Assembly (NCBI RefSeq): GCF_011059185.1
Contig: NZ_JAALFE010000001.1
Span: 372,001 to 436,000, forward strand
From: Paragemmobacter kunshanensis
GTDB lineage: Bacteria; Pseudomonadota; Alphaproteobacteria; Rhodobacterales; Rhodobacteraceae
DNA: 64,000 nucleotides
Reading direction: 5' to 3'
Shown: positions 28,548-37,797 of the stretch, piece after piece
Layout: every line of letters begins with the position of its first letter
Position numbering within the stretch: position 1 is the stretch's first letter
Notes under the pieces: model-generated
Told to the model about the DNA's origin: nothing
Databases searched by the model: none
What the model saw: the letters and a program-made list of their open reading frames with translations, nothing else
Made by a program: the position numbers and the translations under genes

Positions 28548-28614
28548 GCCCGGCTCCTTTCGCCACCCCGCCGGGGCGGTTCTGACCTAACCTAATCCCC
28601 CTAAGCTTGCAGGT

Positions 28615-29346
28615 TCAAGCAGAGGGTTCGGGAATGAGCCGGGACAGGGCATCAAGCATTCCGGGCGCATCTGGCGAAGCGGCCAGTTCCAGGCGCTGCG
28701 GCGACAGCTGTTGCGCGCGGGCGGCGGCGGCCGGGCTGATCGCTGCGATCCAGAGCGGCGCCGTGAAGGGGCCGTTCTGGGCCAGCAACAGCGCGCTGCG
28801 GGGCGAGAAGAGGGGCACGATGACCGGTTGCACCCCTGCCAGAAGGGACCGTGCCTGAGGGGTCAGCTCCTGGGGGGCCTGTTCATAGACCACGGCCGCA
28901 TGGGCAGATCGCCCCTTGGCGAGAAGTCTTGGAACGATGTCGCCGCGCGCATCCTTTCCGCGAAGGTGCAGGTAGGGGCCTGGCTCATCGGAGGCGAGGA
29001 TGCGGGCGAGAAGCGCCTCGGCGTCGCCACTTGCCGACTCGGGCGTGAAGCCGGCGCTGCGGGCAGCAGCGGCGGTTCTGTCGCCCACGCAGATGGCGCG
29101 CAGCGGCAGGGTATTTCCTTCCTGCCGCAGGCGACCGGCGGCGGCGGCCCCGGTTTCGGAGGTGAGGATGACGGCGATGTAATCGGCGGGCGGCCACTCT
29201 GCCGGAATCATGCGGGTGACCATCAGCGGACTGATGACGGGGCGAAGTGCGGAACCGAAGCGGACGGCCAGTTCTTCGGCAAAGCGATCGCTTTGCGCGG
29301 CGGGGCGGGTGAGGAGGATGGGCGTGGGCTGGTGTTGCGGGGCCAT
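28615..29346 (-). CDS. hemD: Uroporphyrinogen-III synthase
   Basis: HemD cyclises hydroxymethylbilane to uroporphyrinogen III, the branch point to haem, bacteriochlorophyll and cobalamin. The 243-residue protein shows the two-lobed HemD pattern: [17 protein letters not shown] at the N-terminus, an [11 protein letters not shown] strand-helix, [17 protein letters not shown] in the middle, [17 protein letters not shown], and [12 protein letters not shown] near the end. HemD is poorly conserved, but position next to mic60 and hemY supports it. The ATG at 29346 was chosen; the longer open frame beyond it overlaps the divergent tsaD gene. Only 42 bp separate the two starts, so their promoters must overlap. 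Confidence 0.88.
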   Translation of the reverse strand: MAPQHQPTPILLTRPAAQSDRFAEELAVRFGSALRPVISPLMVTRMIPAEWPPADYIAVILTSETGAAAAGRLRQEGNTLPLRAICVGDRTAAAARSAGFTPESASGDAEALLARILASDEPGPYLHLRGKDARGDIVPRLLAKGRSAHAAVVYEQAPQELTPQARSLLAGVQPVIVPLFSPRSALLLAQNGPFTAPLWIAAISPAAAARAQQLSPQRLELAASPDAPGMLDALSRLIPEPSA

Positions 29347-29388
29347 GTCTGGGGTGTTACCCCGGCAAGAACCCTGCGGGCAACGGAT

Positions 29389-30483
29389 ATGACAACGCTG
29401 ACCTTCCTTGGAATCGAGTCGAGCTGCGATGACAGCGCCGCCGCCATCGTGCGTTCCCGCCCGGGGCAGGCGCCCGAGGTGCTTTCTTCGGTGGTTCAGG
29501 GACAGACGGCGCTGCATGCCGCCTTTGGCGGCGTCGTGCCGGAAATCGCGGCGCGGGCTCATGCGGAAAAGCTGGATGACTGCGTGGAGAAGGCGCTGGA
29601 TCTTGCCGGGCTGCGGCTTGACGATGTGGACGGGGTTGCTGTGACGGCGGGGCCCGGGCTGATCGGGGGGGTGCTGTCTGGCGTGATGCTGGCGCGCGGG
29701 GTTGCGATTGGTGCGGGAAAGCCACTGATCGGTGTCAACCATCTGGCCGGGCATGCCCTGACCCCGCGGCTGACGCATGGGCTGGCCTTTCCCTATCTGA
29801 TGCTGCTGGTTTCGGGCGGGCATTGCCAGTTCCTGATCGCGGAAGGCGTGGACAGGTTTCATCGGCTGGGCGGAACCATTGATGACGCGCCGGGAGAGGC
29901 CTTCGACAAGACGGCCAAGCTGCTGGGCCTGCCGCAACCGGGCGGGCCGAGCGTGGAGGCCGAGGCCGCGCTGGGCGATGAGGGGCGTTTCGTCTTTCCC
30001 CGGCCCCTGCTGGACCGGCCCGGCTGCGATCTGAGCTTTTCGGGGCTGAAGACTGCCCTGCTGCGGGCCCGCGATGCCCTTGTGGCCGAGAAGGGCGGGA
30101 TCACGGTGCAGGATCGGCGGGATCTCTGTGCCGGTTTCCAGGCGGCGGTGGCGGCGGTCCTGGCCGAAAAGACAGGGCGCGCGCTGCTGTCCTATCTGGC
30201 GCTTTCACCGGCAGAGCCGGCGTTGGCCGTGGCCGGGGGAGTCGCGGCGAACAGGGCCATTCGGGCGGTGTTAGAGACTGTTTCAAGCAAGGTTGATGTG
30301 CGGTTCATCGCCCCGCCCCTGCCCTTGTGCACCGACAATGCCGCCATGATCGCCTGGGCCGGGATCGAACGCTTCCGCGCCGGGCTTGGCGATGAGGCGG
30401 ATCTTGTCGCCCGCCCGCGATGGCCGCTGGACAGCCAGGCCGCGCCGATGATCGGGTCTGGCAAGAAGGGGGCAAAGGCATGA
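29389..30483 (+). CDS. tsaD: tRNA N6-adenosine threonylcarbamoyltransferase
   Basis: TsaD transfers the threonylcarbamoyl group to A37 of ANN-decoding tRNAs, working with TsaB and TsaE. The 364-residue protein begins [18 protein letters not shown], shows the metal-binding HxxxH in [12 protein letters not shown] and [10 protein letters not shown], and ends with the ASKHA-fold features [13 protein letters not shown] and [12 protein letters not shown]. The ATG at 29389 gives the normal N-terminus; the open frame upstream covers the hemD gene and is not used. It overlaps gpsA by four bases. The partner tsaE is also in this window, at about 50.7 kb. Confidence 0.96.
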   Translation: MTTLTFLGIESSCDDSAAAIVRSRPGQAPEVLSSVVQGQTALHAAFGGVVPEIAARAHAEKLDDCVEKALDLAGLRLDDVDGVAVTAGPGLIGGVLSGVMLARGVAIGAGKPLIGVNHLAGHALTPRLTHGLAFPYLMLLVSGGHCQFLIAEGVDRFHRLGGTIDDAPGEAFDKTAKLLGLPQPGGPSVEAEAALGDEGRFVFPRPLLDRPGCDLSFSGLKTALLRARDALVAEKGGITVQDRRDLCAGFQAAVAAVLAEKTGRALLSYLALSPAEPALAVAGGVAANRAIRAVLETVSSKVDVRFIAPPLPLCTDNAAMIAWAGIERFRAGLGDEADLVARPRWPLDSQAAPMIGSGKKGAKA

Positions 30484-31442
30484 TCGGCATTGCAGGCGCG
30501 GGGTCCTTTGGAACGGCGCTTGCCATCGCGCTTGGGCGTGAGGGGCGGCGGGTGACGCTTTGGGCACGTGATCCCGCGCAGGTGGCCGAGATGGAACGAA
30601 CAAGGCGCAACGAGGCGCGATTGCCGGGCGTCGATCTTCCCGGAAACGTCACTGTTACAGCGGAAATGGGGGATCTTGCGGCTGCGGACATGGTTCTGCT
30701 TTCGGTGCCGATGCAATCCCTGCGCCCGCTGCTTGCCGGGCCGGGGCGGCAGTTGAACGGCCTTCCGCTGGTTGCCTGCTGCAAGGGGATCGACCTGGCG
30801 GCCCTGACCGGGCCTTCCGCCATCCTGGCCGCCTGCTGCCCCCTATCCGTGGCGGCCATCCTGACCGGGCCGAGTTTCGCGGCGGATATCGCGCGGGGTT
30901 TGCCCACCGCGCTGACATTGGCCTGCGCGGATGACGCTGCATCCGAACGCCTGCAGGCGGCGCTTTCGACCCCGGTTCTGCGGCTTTATCGCAGCGATGA
31001 CGTGCTGGGTGCGGAACTGGGTGGGGCGCTTAAGAACGTGATCGCCATCGCGGCGGGCGTCGTGATCGGGGCCGGTCTGGGTGACAGTGCGCGCGCGGCG
31101 CTGATGACGCGGGGCTATGCCGAGATGCTGCGCCTTGCGACCGCCCGGGGGGCGAAAGCCGAAACGTTGGCGGGGCTTTCGGGGCTGGGGGATCTGGTGC
31201 TGACCTGCACGTCGGAGCAATCGCGGAACTTCCGGTTCGGGCTGGCGCTCGGATCGGGGAAGGGGTTCGATCCTTCAATCACGGTCGAGGGTGCGGCGAC
31301 GGCGAAAGCAGTCTCTGACATTGCCGAAAAGGCGGGAATCGACCTGCCGGTGACGGCCATGGTTGCTGCATTGATCGAGGGCAGGCTTGACCTTTCCACT
31401 GCGATGCAGACCCTGCTTTCCAGACCGCTGAAGAAGGAGTGA
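30480..31442 (+). CDS. gpsA: Glycerol-3-phosphate dehydrogenase [NAD(P)+]
   Basis: GpsA reduces dihydroxyacetone phosphate to sn-glycerol 3-phosphate, the backbone for phospholipids. The 320-residue enzyme has the N-terminal dinucleotide fold with [13 protein letters not shown], the adenine-side segment LWARDP, CCKGID, the GPSFA signature ([14 protein letters not shown]), the catalytic lysine region [14 protein letters not shown] and [16 protein letters not shown]. The ATG at 30480 overlaps the tsaD stop (ATGA). It is followed three bases later by the YciI gene. The tsaD-gpsA pairing is widespread in alphaproteobacteria. Confidence 0.96.
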   Translation: MIGIAGAGSFGTALAIALGREGRRVTLWARDPAQVAEMERTRRNEARLPGVDLPGNVTVTAEMGDLAAADMVLLSVPMQSLRPLLAGPGRQLNGLPLVACCKGIDLAALTGPSAILAACCPLSVAAILTGPSFAADIARGLPTALTLACADDAASERLQAALSTPVLRLYRSDDVLGAELGGALKNVIAIAAGVVIGAGLGDSARAALMTRGYAEMLRLATARGAKAETLAGLSGLGDLVLTCTSEQSRNFRFGLALGSGKGFDPSITVEGAATAKAVSDIAEKAGIDLPVTAMVAALIEGRLDLSTAMQTLLSRPLKKE

Positions 31443-31445
31443 TCC

Positions 31446-31718
31446 ATGCGTGTGGCACTGATCTGCATCGACAAGCCCGGGCATCTGCATGTCCGGCAGG
31501 AGAACCGCGCGGCCCATCTGGCGCATATCGAGGCTTCGGGTCTGGTCGAGATGGCCGGTCCATTTCTGAATGCCGCAGGCGAGATGTGCGGATCGCTGGT
31601 GGTGCTGTCGGTGGACCGCATGGAACAGGCGCAGGACTGGGCGGCGAATGATCCCTATGCGAAGGCGGGGTTGTTCCAGTCAGTCGACCTGCGGGAATGG
31701 AAGAAGGTGATCGGCTGA
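31446..31718 (+). CDS. YciI-family protein
   Basis: This 90-residue single-domain protein of the YciI/ferredoxin-like fold family has the typical His and Asp positions (LAHIEASGLVEMAGPFL, then DPYAKAGLFQSVDLREWKKV). The biochemical role of most YciI proteins is unknown; some act as small hydrolases. A ribosome site, AAGGAG, lies at the end of gpsA, and the stop overlaps the start of the EVE gene. Conserved operon position after gpsA suggests a housekeeping role. Confidence 0.88.
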   Translation: MRVALICIDKPGHLHVRQENRAAHLAHIEASGLVEMAGPFLNAAGEMCGSLVVLSVDRMEQAQDWAANDPYAKAGLFQSVDLREWKKVIG

Positions 31719-32137
31719 TGCCCTTCTGGCTGTTCAAATCAGAGCCGGACGTCTTTGGCTGGGCAGAACAGGCAGCCAAGGGAGAGGCGGGCGAGGAATG
31801 GACCGGCGTGCGGAACTATCAGGCCCGCAACAACATGCGCGCCATGCGGTGCGGCGATCTTGGGTTCTTCTATCATTCCAACATCGGCAAGGAGATTGTC
31901 GGGATCGTGGAAGTCATCCGCGAAAGCGCCCCTGACAGCACGACGGATGATCCCAGATGGGATTGCGTGATGGTCAAGGCCGTGCGCCCCCTGCCGCGCC
32001 CGGTTTCGCTGGACCGTTGCAAGCTGGAGCCGGGGCTGGAGCAGATGGCGCTGGTGAAAAACACACGGCTGTCCGTTCAGCCGGTGTCTGACGCGGAATG
32101 GCAGATCGTGTGCCGATTGGGCGGGTTGGAAGGATGA
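31718..32137 (+). CDS. EVE-domain protein (putative modified-nucleotide binder)
   Basis: This 139-residue protein consists of one EVE domain, a PUA-like fold that binds modified bases in DNA or RNA. Family features are the N-terminal PFWLFKSEPDVFGW, EWTGVRNYQARNNMRAM, GFFYHSN and the C-terminal LVKNTRLSVQPVSDAEW. I chose the ATG at 31718, which overlaps the YciI stop; a longer frame from 31697 adds residues without a ribosome site. Stand-alone EVE proteins in this operon context are widespread in alphaproteobacteria and are probably tied to tRNA or nucleic-acid quality control. The ligand is unknown. Confidence 0.9.
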   Translation: MPFWLFKSEPDVFGWAEQAAKGEAGEEWTGVRNYQARNNMRAMRCGDLGFFYHSNIGKEIVGIVEVIRESAPDSTTDDPRWDCVMVKAVRPLPRPVSLDRCKLEPGLEQMALVKNTRLSVQPVSDAEWQIVCRLGGLEG

Positions 32138-32143
32138 ACGGAA

Positions 32144-32176
32144 ATGGGGGGCCCGCACCCCTACGGAGCCCCCCAT
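32144..32176 (+). terminator. Possible terminator hairpin after the tsaD operon
   Basis: ATGGGGGGC (32144-32152) pairs with GCCCCCCAT (32168-32176) across a 15-base loop, six bases after the EVE stop. There is no T run, so termination efficiency is doubtful. The rest of the gap to 32349 shows nothing convincing. Confidence 0.45.
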
Positions 32177-32349
32177 CCACCCCACGCGCCCCCCGTGCAC
32201 CGCGCGTGATATGAAGAAGGGATCCGGACTTGCTGCCCTAGTCTGAGGATGGCCGGATTCGACCGCAGAAGCAAAGGCATAGTACGCGGCATTTTAGTCA
32301 AAGGCACCCACCCGGCAGGGGATGGGATGCCTTGAAGGGGACGGGCCGG

Positions 32350-32691
32350 TCAGCCGTAGACCTTTTCCTTGCCGAAATGCTTGACCAGCATGTAATAGAC
32401 CACGGGCCGATACTTGTTCCTTTCGGAGCGGCCATAGGTATCAATCACGGCATTGATCGCTTCCATCAGCTTGGGCGAATCCGGCAGGCCCAGCTTCTTC
32501 ATCAGGAAGTTCTTCTTCACCGTTTCGAGTTCCGATTGGTCGGAGCCTGCGACGGTTTCGCTGTCGGCGCTGTAGATTGCAGGGCCGCAGCCGATCGTCA
32601 CCTTTTCAAGCAAGGCCATGTCAGGCGTCATCTTGCATTTGGTTTTCAAATCTTCGGCGTATTTCGCTATCAGTTCGGCTCGTTTGCTCAT
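32350..32691 (-). CDS. DUF2853-family protein
   Basis: This 113-residue soluble protein matches the DUF2853 family seen in many alphaproteobacteria. It has SKRAELIAKYAEDLKTKC at the N-terminus, the charged mid-section ETVKKNFLMKKLGL and the C-terminal DTYGRSERNKYRPVVYYMLV. The composition is helical and basic; there is no signal peptide. I used the ATG at 32691; a TTG nine bases earlier is possible. It lies downstream of ahcY on the same strand but behind a strong terminator, so it is probably a single-gene unit. Function unknown. Confidence 0.82.
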   Translation of the reverse strand: MSKRAELIAKYAEDLKTKCKMTPDMALLEKVTIGCGPAIYSADSETVAGSDQSELETVKKNFLMKKLGLPDSPKLMEAINAVIDTYGRSERNKYRPVVYYMLVKHFGKEKVYG

Positions 32692-32792
32692 GGCCTTCAA
32701 TCACTCCCTGAACGTCATCGGCTGTCCTGCAACCGCATAGAAATCTTAAGGGGCGGACCACGGGATGCAAAAGGATTTATCGACTGGTCAGG

Positions 32793-32824
32793 AAAAACCC
32801 CGCCAGACACGCGGTCTGGCGGGG
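32793..32824 (-). terminator. Rho-independent terminator of ahcY
   Basis: Read on the minus strand, a perfect 11-bp GC-rich stem (CCCCGCCAGAC / GTCTGGCGGGG) with a 5-base loop is followed by TTTTTCC. It lies about 30 bp after the ahcY stop. Confidence 0.9.
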
Positions 32825-32852
32825 CATGGCGGGCCAATCGAGGCCGGTCGGC

Positions 32853-34253
<1,401 letters not shown>

Positions 34254-34362
34254 GTGCCGTTGCTCCTTGAACCTTTATTTGGGGCGGCAGATAGCACGGG
34301 ATGACGTCACCGACAATGGAACGGTGATTAACGGAAGGACGACAGGGGAAGGCCGCGCAGTC

Positions 34363-34971
34363 ATGAAACAACCCCGCGCCTGGCAGCGCATGCTTTCGGG
34401 CCGCAGGCTGGATCTTCTGGATCCCACGCCTGTGGATATCGAGATCGAGGATATCGCGCACGGGCTTGCCTTCGTTGCGCGCTGGAATGGCCAGACACGG
34501 GGCGACTGGCCCTATTCGGTGGCGGAACATTCGCTGCTGGTCGAGATGATCTTCAGCCGCGCAAATCCCGGCATAGCGACGCGGTGGCAGTTGGCGGCGC
34601 TGCTGCATGACGCCCCGGAATATGTGATCGGCGACATGATCAGCCCGGTGAAGGCCGCCATCGGGCCGGACTATGGGGCGCTGGACGAGCGTCTGACGGC
34701 GGCGGTGCATCTGCGCTTTGGGCTGCCGGCCACGCTGCCGCCTGCGATCAAGAAGGCAATCAAGGCCGCCGACAAGATCTCGGCCTGGCTTGAAGCGGTG
34801 CAGATCGCCGGGTTTTCAGGGGAAGAGGCGGATCGTTTCTTCGGCAAGCCCGATGCGCTGATCCTGCGCGGTCTGGAGATACGGCTTCGTCCGCCCGCTG
34901 TGGTGCGGGCGGACTATGTGGCAAGGCATGAACAACTGCTGGCAGCCTGCACGGTTCAGCCACCCAGTTGA
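34363..34971 (+). CDS. HD-domain hydrolase (YfbR-like)
   Basis: This 202-residue protein of the HD phosphohydrolase superfamily has the histidines and aspartates of the metal site: H in SVAEHSLLVE, HD in AALLHDAPEYVIGD, and D in KAADKISAWLEA. It resembles YfbR-type 5'-deoxynucleotidases and the conserved phosphohydrolases of alphaproteobacteria. I chose the ATG at 34363 (MKQPRAWQRMLSGRRLDLL) because it follows AGGGGAAGG; the frame is open further back toward ahcY. It is divergent from ahcY across about 110 bp. The substrate is unproven. Confidence 0.85.
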   Translation: MKQPRAWQRMLSGRRLDLLDPTPVDIEIEDIAHGLAFVARWNGQTRGDWPYSVAEHSLLVEMIFSRANPGIATRWQLAALLHDAPEYVIGDMISPVKAAIGPDYGALDERLTAAVHLRFGLPATLPPAIKKAIKAADKISAWLEAVQIAGFSGEEADRFFGKPDALILRGLEIRLRPPAVVRADYVARHEQLLAACTVQPPS

Positions 34972-35108
34972 TTGGGCGGGGTGAAGGGGCCCGGCCGTTC
35001 GGCGCCGCGGCTGCCGTCATGCGGGGCGGGGCGGCGCTTGTGGTTCGTCTGGTGCTGCAAGCTTTGGCCGGTGGCCAGAAGCAGCGCTTCTGCAATGATC
35101 TGTAACAT
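34956..35108 (-). CDS. Possible small protein, 50 residues
   Basis: An ATG at 35108 opens 50 codons that begin MLQIIAEALLLATGQSLQHQ and end just inside the HD gene. The N-terminal half is amphipathic and the C-terminal half is rich in Pro, Arg and Gly. The ribosome site is weak (AAGGGA). It is the only frame that fills the 235-base gap before the LysR gene, but I have no homology or motif to prove that it is expressed. Confidence 0.3.
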   Translation of the reverse strand: MLQIIAEALLLATGQSLQHQTNHKRRPAPHDGSRGAERPGPFTPPNQLGG

Positions 35109-35206
35109 CTGATGTCCCTTTCCATTCGCTGGACTTGGCTTTTCTAGCCTTTTCTGTTGCTATCTCCTAATCAGAAAACTTTCAAAACTGTTAGTCTGGC
35201 TATCAT

Positions 35207-36082
35207 ATGGCGATCAACTGGCGTGATCTTCCCCCGCTCTCTGCCCTGCGCGCCTTTGCCGCCGTGGCGGAGCTTGGCGGCTTTTCCCAGGCGGCGCGGG
35301 CGTTGAATGTCACCCATGCGGCGGTGGCACAGCAGGTGCGCGCGCTTGAGGCGCTGATGGATACGCCACTGGTCGCGCGGGATGGGCGCGGGATGGCGCT
35401 GACCGCGGAAGGCCAGCAACTTGCACAGGCCCTGGCGGACGGGTTCGGCACGATCGCATCGGGCGTTGCCGCCCTGCGGGCCGGGGGATCGGATCGCCCG
35501 GTGCGCATCACGCTGACGGCCAGTTTCGCCAGCCAATGGCTCATGCCACGGTTGAAGGATTTCTGGGACCTGCATCCCGACATCGCCCTGTCCCTGCATC
35601 CCGACGCGCGCGTTTCGGACCTGCGGCGCGATGGCATGGATCTGGGCATCCGCTATGGCAACGGCGATTGGCCCGGCGTGACCGCGCGATTTCTGGCCCC
35701 GGCGCGGATGGCCATTGCGGCCGCGCCCGACCTGCTGGATGGGCGCGAGAACCTTTCGACTGCCGAGATGCAGGAGATGGAATGGATTCTGGCGCGCGAC
35801 TGGCCCGAGCAGGAGAACTATCTTCGCAGTCTTGGTCTGGATCCCCGGACCCTGAGCCGCACGGATTTTGTCAACGAGGAGTTGTCGCTTGCCGCGGCGC
35901 GCCAGGGGCTGGGCCTAGTAGTGGAAAGCCTGGCGCTGATGGAGGATGATCTGGAAGAAGGGCGGCTGATCCTGCTGCATGACAGCAAGGATCGCCTGCC
36001 CGCCTATTTCATCGTCACAAGCCCGGGGCCGCAGCGCGCGGCCACCAGGGCCTTTCTCAAATGGCTCGAATCAGCGGCCTGA
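35207..36082 (+). CDS. LysR-family transcriptional regulator (GcvA-like)
   Basis: This 291-residue LysR regulator has an N-terminal winged helix-turn-helix (LPPLSALRAFAAVAELGG, then FSQAARALNVTHAAVAQQVR) and a periplasmic-binding-protein-like co-inducer domain (VRITLTASFASQWLMPRL, MDLGIRYGNGDWPG). This pattern is typical of GcvA-type regulators. Its stop abuts the stop of hvrA on the other strand. Targets are unknown; no divergent gene pairs with it in the usual LysR manner, although it may control the neighbouring HD gene or a distant operon. The upstream 80 bases are A+T-rich, which suits a promoter. Confidence 0.9.
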   Translation: MAINWRDLPPLSALRAFAAVAELGGFSQAARALNVTHAAVAQQVRALEALMDTPLVARDGRGMALTAEGQQLAQALADGFGTIASGVAALRAGGSDRPVRITLTASFASQWLMPRLKDFWDLHPDIALSLHPDARVSDLRRDGMDLGIRYGNGDWPGVTARFLAPARMAIAAAPDLLDGRENLSTAEMQEMEWILARDWPEQENYLRSLGLDPRTLSRTDFVNEELSLAAARQGLGLVVESLALMEDDLEEGRLILLHDSKDRLPAYFIVTSPGPQRAATRAFLKWLESAA

Positions 36083-36397
36083 TCAGAGCGCCATGTCCTC
36101 GGGCTTTTTGCCGGAAGCCAATGCATCGGCAAACCAGCGCGGTTTGCGCCCGCGGCCGGACCAGGTATCCGATTTGTCGGCTGGATTTGCGTATTTCGCC
36201 GAAGCCGGGGCACGCTTGCGCGGGGCGGTCGCGCCAGTCAATTCGGCCAGGGAGAAACCGAGTTCGCGGGCCTTTTCCTCCAGTTCTGCGAGGGCCGCAC
36301 GTTTCTTGCGGTCTTCAAAACCGGCGATTGCCTTTCCGACCTGTGACTGAAGTTCCTTCAATTCCTTCAGCGACATCGAATTGAGGTCGAGGTTCAT
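36083..36397 (-). CDS. hvrA: HvrA / H-NS-family trans-acting regulator
   Basis: This 104-residue nucleoid-type regulator is related to HvrA of Rhodobacter capsulatus and Spb of R. sphaeroides, which modulate photosynthesis and nitrogen-fixation genes. The N-terminus is a coiled oligomerisation helix (MSLKELKELQSQVGKAI), followed by a linker and the H-NS-type DNA-binding core TWSGRGRKPRWFADAL. I chose the ATG at 36397 (MNLDLNSMSLKEL); the frame is open upstream but a ribosome site, AGGAG, directly precedes this ATG. It is third in the senC-regA-hvrA operon. Confidence 0.93.
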   Translation of the reverse strand: MNLDLNSMSLKELKELQSQVGKAIAGFEDRKKRAALAELEEKARELGFSLAELTGATAPRKRAPASAKYANPADKSDTWSGRGRKPRWFADALASGKKPEDMAL

Positions 36398-36465
36398 TTC
36401 GGCACACTCCTTATGGCGAATGCCTGCCGTTATTGCCGAATTGCGCCGCGAATTCAATAAAGGGA

Positions 36466-37020
36466 TTATTTGGGGCTGCGTTTTGCCAGAATGCGCTGCA
36501 GAGTCCGGCGATGCATGCTGAGGCGACGCGCGGTTTCCGATACATTGCGATCACACATTTCATAGACGCGCTGAATATGTTCCCACCGCACGCGATCCGC
36601 CGACATCGGGTTTTCCGGCGGAGCGGGAAGGGTTTCCGTGCGGGACAGAAGCGCATTCATCACGTCATTGGCATCTGCCGGCTTAGACAGGTAATCCGTG
36701 GCGCCGATCTTTACCGCGGCGACGGCCGTTGCGATTGCCCCATATCCGGTAAGAACGACGATCCGGCAATCCGGACGGCGTTCGCGCAGGGTTTCCACGA
36801 CGTCGAGTCCGTTTCCATCCTCGAGCCGCAGATCGACGACGGCGTAGGCAGGGGGCCGCGCCATGGCGATGGCCCGGCCAGCCGCCACGCTTTCCGCCGT
36901 TTCAGGGACGAAACCGCGCTTTTCCATCGCCTTTGCAAGCCGCTTCACAAAGGGTTCGTCATCATCGACGAGCAGGAGCGTACGGTCCGCGCCAAGCTCG
37001 GCAATCAGGTCGTCAGCCAT
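36466..37020 (-). CDS. regA: Redox response regulator RegA/PrrA
   Basis: RegA is the DNA-binding partner of the RegB kinase and controls photosynthesis, carbon and nitrogen fixation and respiration genes in response to redox state. The 184-residue length equals that of R. capsulatus RegA. The receiver holds the acidic LLLVDDDEPF, the phospho-acceptor D63 in VVDLRLEDGNGL and the lysine in YLSKPADAND. The C-terminal Fis-type helix-turn-helix reads NVSETARRLSMHRRTLQRIL. The ATG at 37020 was chosen to match the known length. It follows senC and precedes hvrA. Confidence 0.97.
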   Translation of the reverse strand: MADDLIAELGADRTLLLVDDDEPFVKRLAKAMEKRGFVPETAESVAAGRAIAMARPPAYAVVDLRLEDGNGLDVVETLRERRPDCRIVVLTGYGAIATAVAAVKIGATDYLSKPADANDVMNALLSRTETLPAPPENPMSADRVRWEHIQRVYEMCDRNVSETARRLSMHRRTLQRILAKRSPK

Positions 37021-37093
37021 CGGGTTCCCCTTTGTTCTGTTCTTGCCGCAAAAGGTAGGCGGGAATGGCGGCAGCGTCAAACTGAACCAAAGG

Positions 37094-37705
37094 TCAATGC
37101 GTCAGGAAGCAGGCCGTGCGTTCGGCCATTTGTTCGGCGGTTTCATCCCGCTTGAAAAAATCCACGAAGCCGGTCTCGGGCAGGACGAGGTAGGTAAATG
37201 TCGAGTGATCGACCAGGTAGTAATCCGGATCATCCGAATCCTGTTTGCGGAAATAGGTCTTGTATGCCTGGGATGCGGCCTTGACCTGTTCTTCGCTGCC
37301 AGTCAGGCCGATCATCCTGGGATGAAGGTTCGCCGCGAAGTCGCGAACCACCTCGGGCGTATCACGGGCCGGATCAATGGAGATGAATACCGGCGTGACG
37401 TCAAAGCCGCGCTCTTCCAGGATATCGACTGCTTCTACATTGCGCGCATTATCCAGAGGGCAGACATCCGGACAGAAGGTATAACCGAAATAGACAAGGC
37501 TGGGTTTTGCAAGCACGTCCTTTTCGGTGACGGTCGCGCCATCACCATTCACCAGCGTGAAAGGCCCGCCGATATCACCGCCAACCGCCCCTGCCCGGCA
37601 TTCGGCAAAGCGATCATCCGATTTGCCAAGCTGACCGTAGGCAAACAGGCCACCGACCATGCCCACGACGACCGCCGCCGCCAGACCAGCATAAAGTTTG
37701 CTCAT
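37094..37705 (-). CDS. senC: SenC/PrrC, SCO1-family copper chaperone
   Basis: This 203-residue membrane-anchored thioredoxin-fold protein of the SCO1/SenC family delivers copper to cytochrome oxidase and influences RegB signalling. An N-terminal anchor helix spans about residues 5-23. The copper-binding CxxxC is C78-C82 in YTFCPDVCP, and the distal histidine lies in YYLVDHSTFTYL. I chose the ATG at 37705 (MSKLYAGLAAAVVV). It is the first gene of the senC-regA-hvrA operon and is divergent from regB, with about 90 bp between the two starts. Confidence 0.95.
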   Translation of the reverse strand: MSKLYAGLAAAVVVGMVGGLFAYGQLGKSDDRFAECRAGAVGGDIGGPFTLVNGDGATVTEKDVLAKPSLVYFGYTFCPDVCPLDNARNVEAVDILEERGFDVTPVFISIDPARDTPEVVRDFAANLHPRMIGLTGSEEQVKAASQAYKTYFRKQDSDDPDYYLVDHSTFTYLVLPETGFVDFFKRDETAEQMAERTACFLTH

Positions 37706-37797
37706 CCTGAAGTTCCTTGCATTCCCTGCTGCATTCATCGCCAACTCGGGGCGCAGGAACAATCCGTAACTTTGTCGCGCATGAGAAACAGACGCCC

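Noticed and set aside
34254-34362. A SAM/SAH-type riboswitch upstream of ahcY.
   Set aside because: The 110-base gap is shared with a divergent gene, and I could not draw the conserved stem-loops. The ribosome site directly follows without a sequestering pairing.
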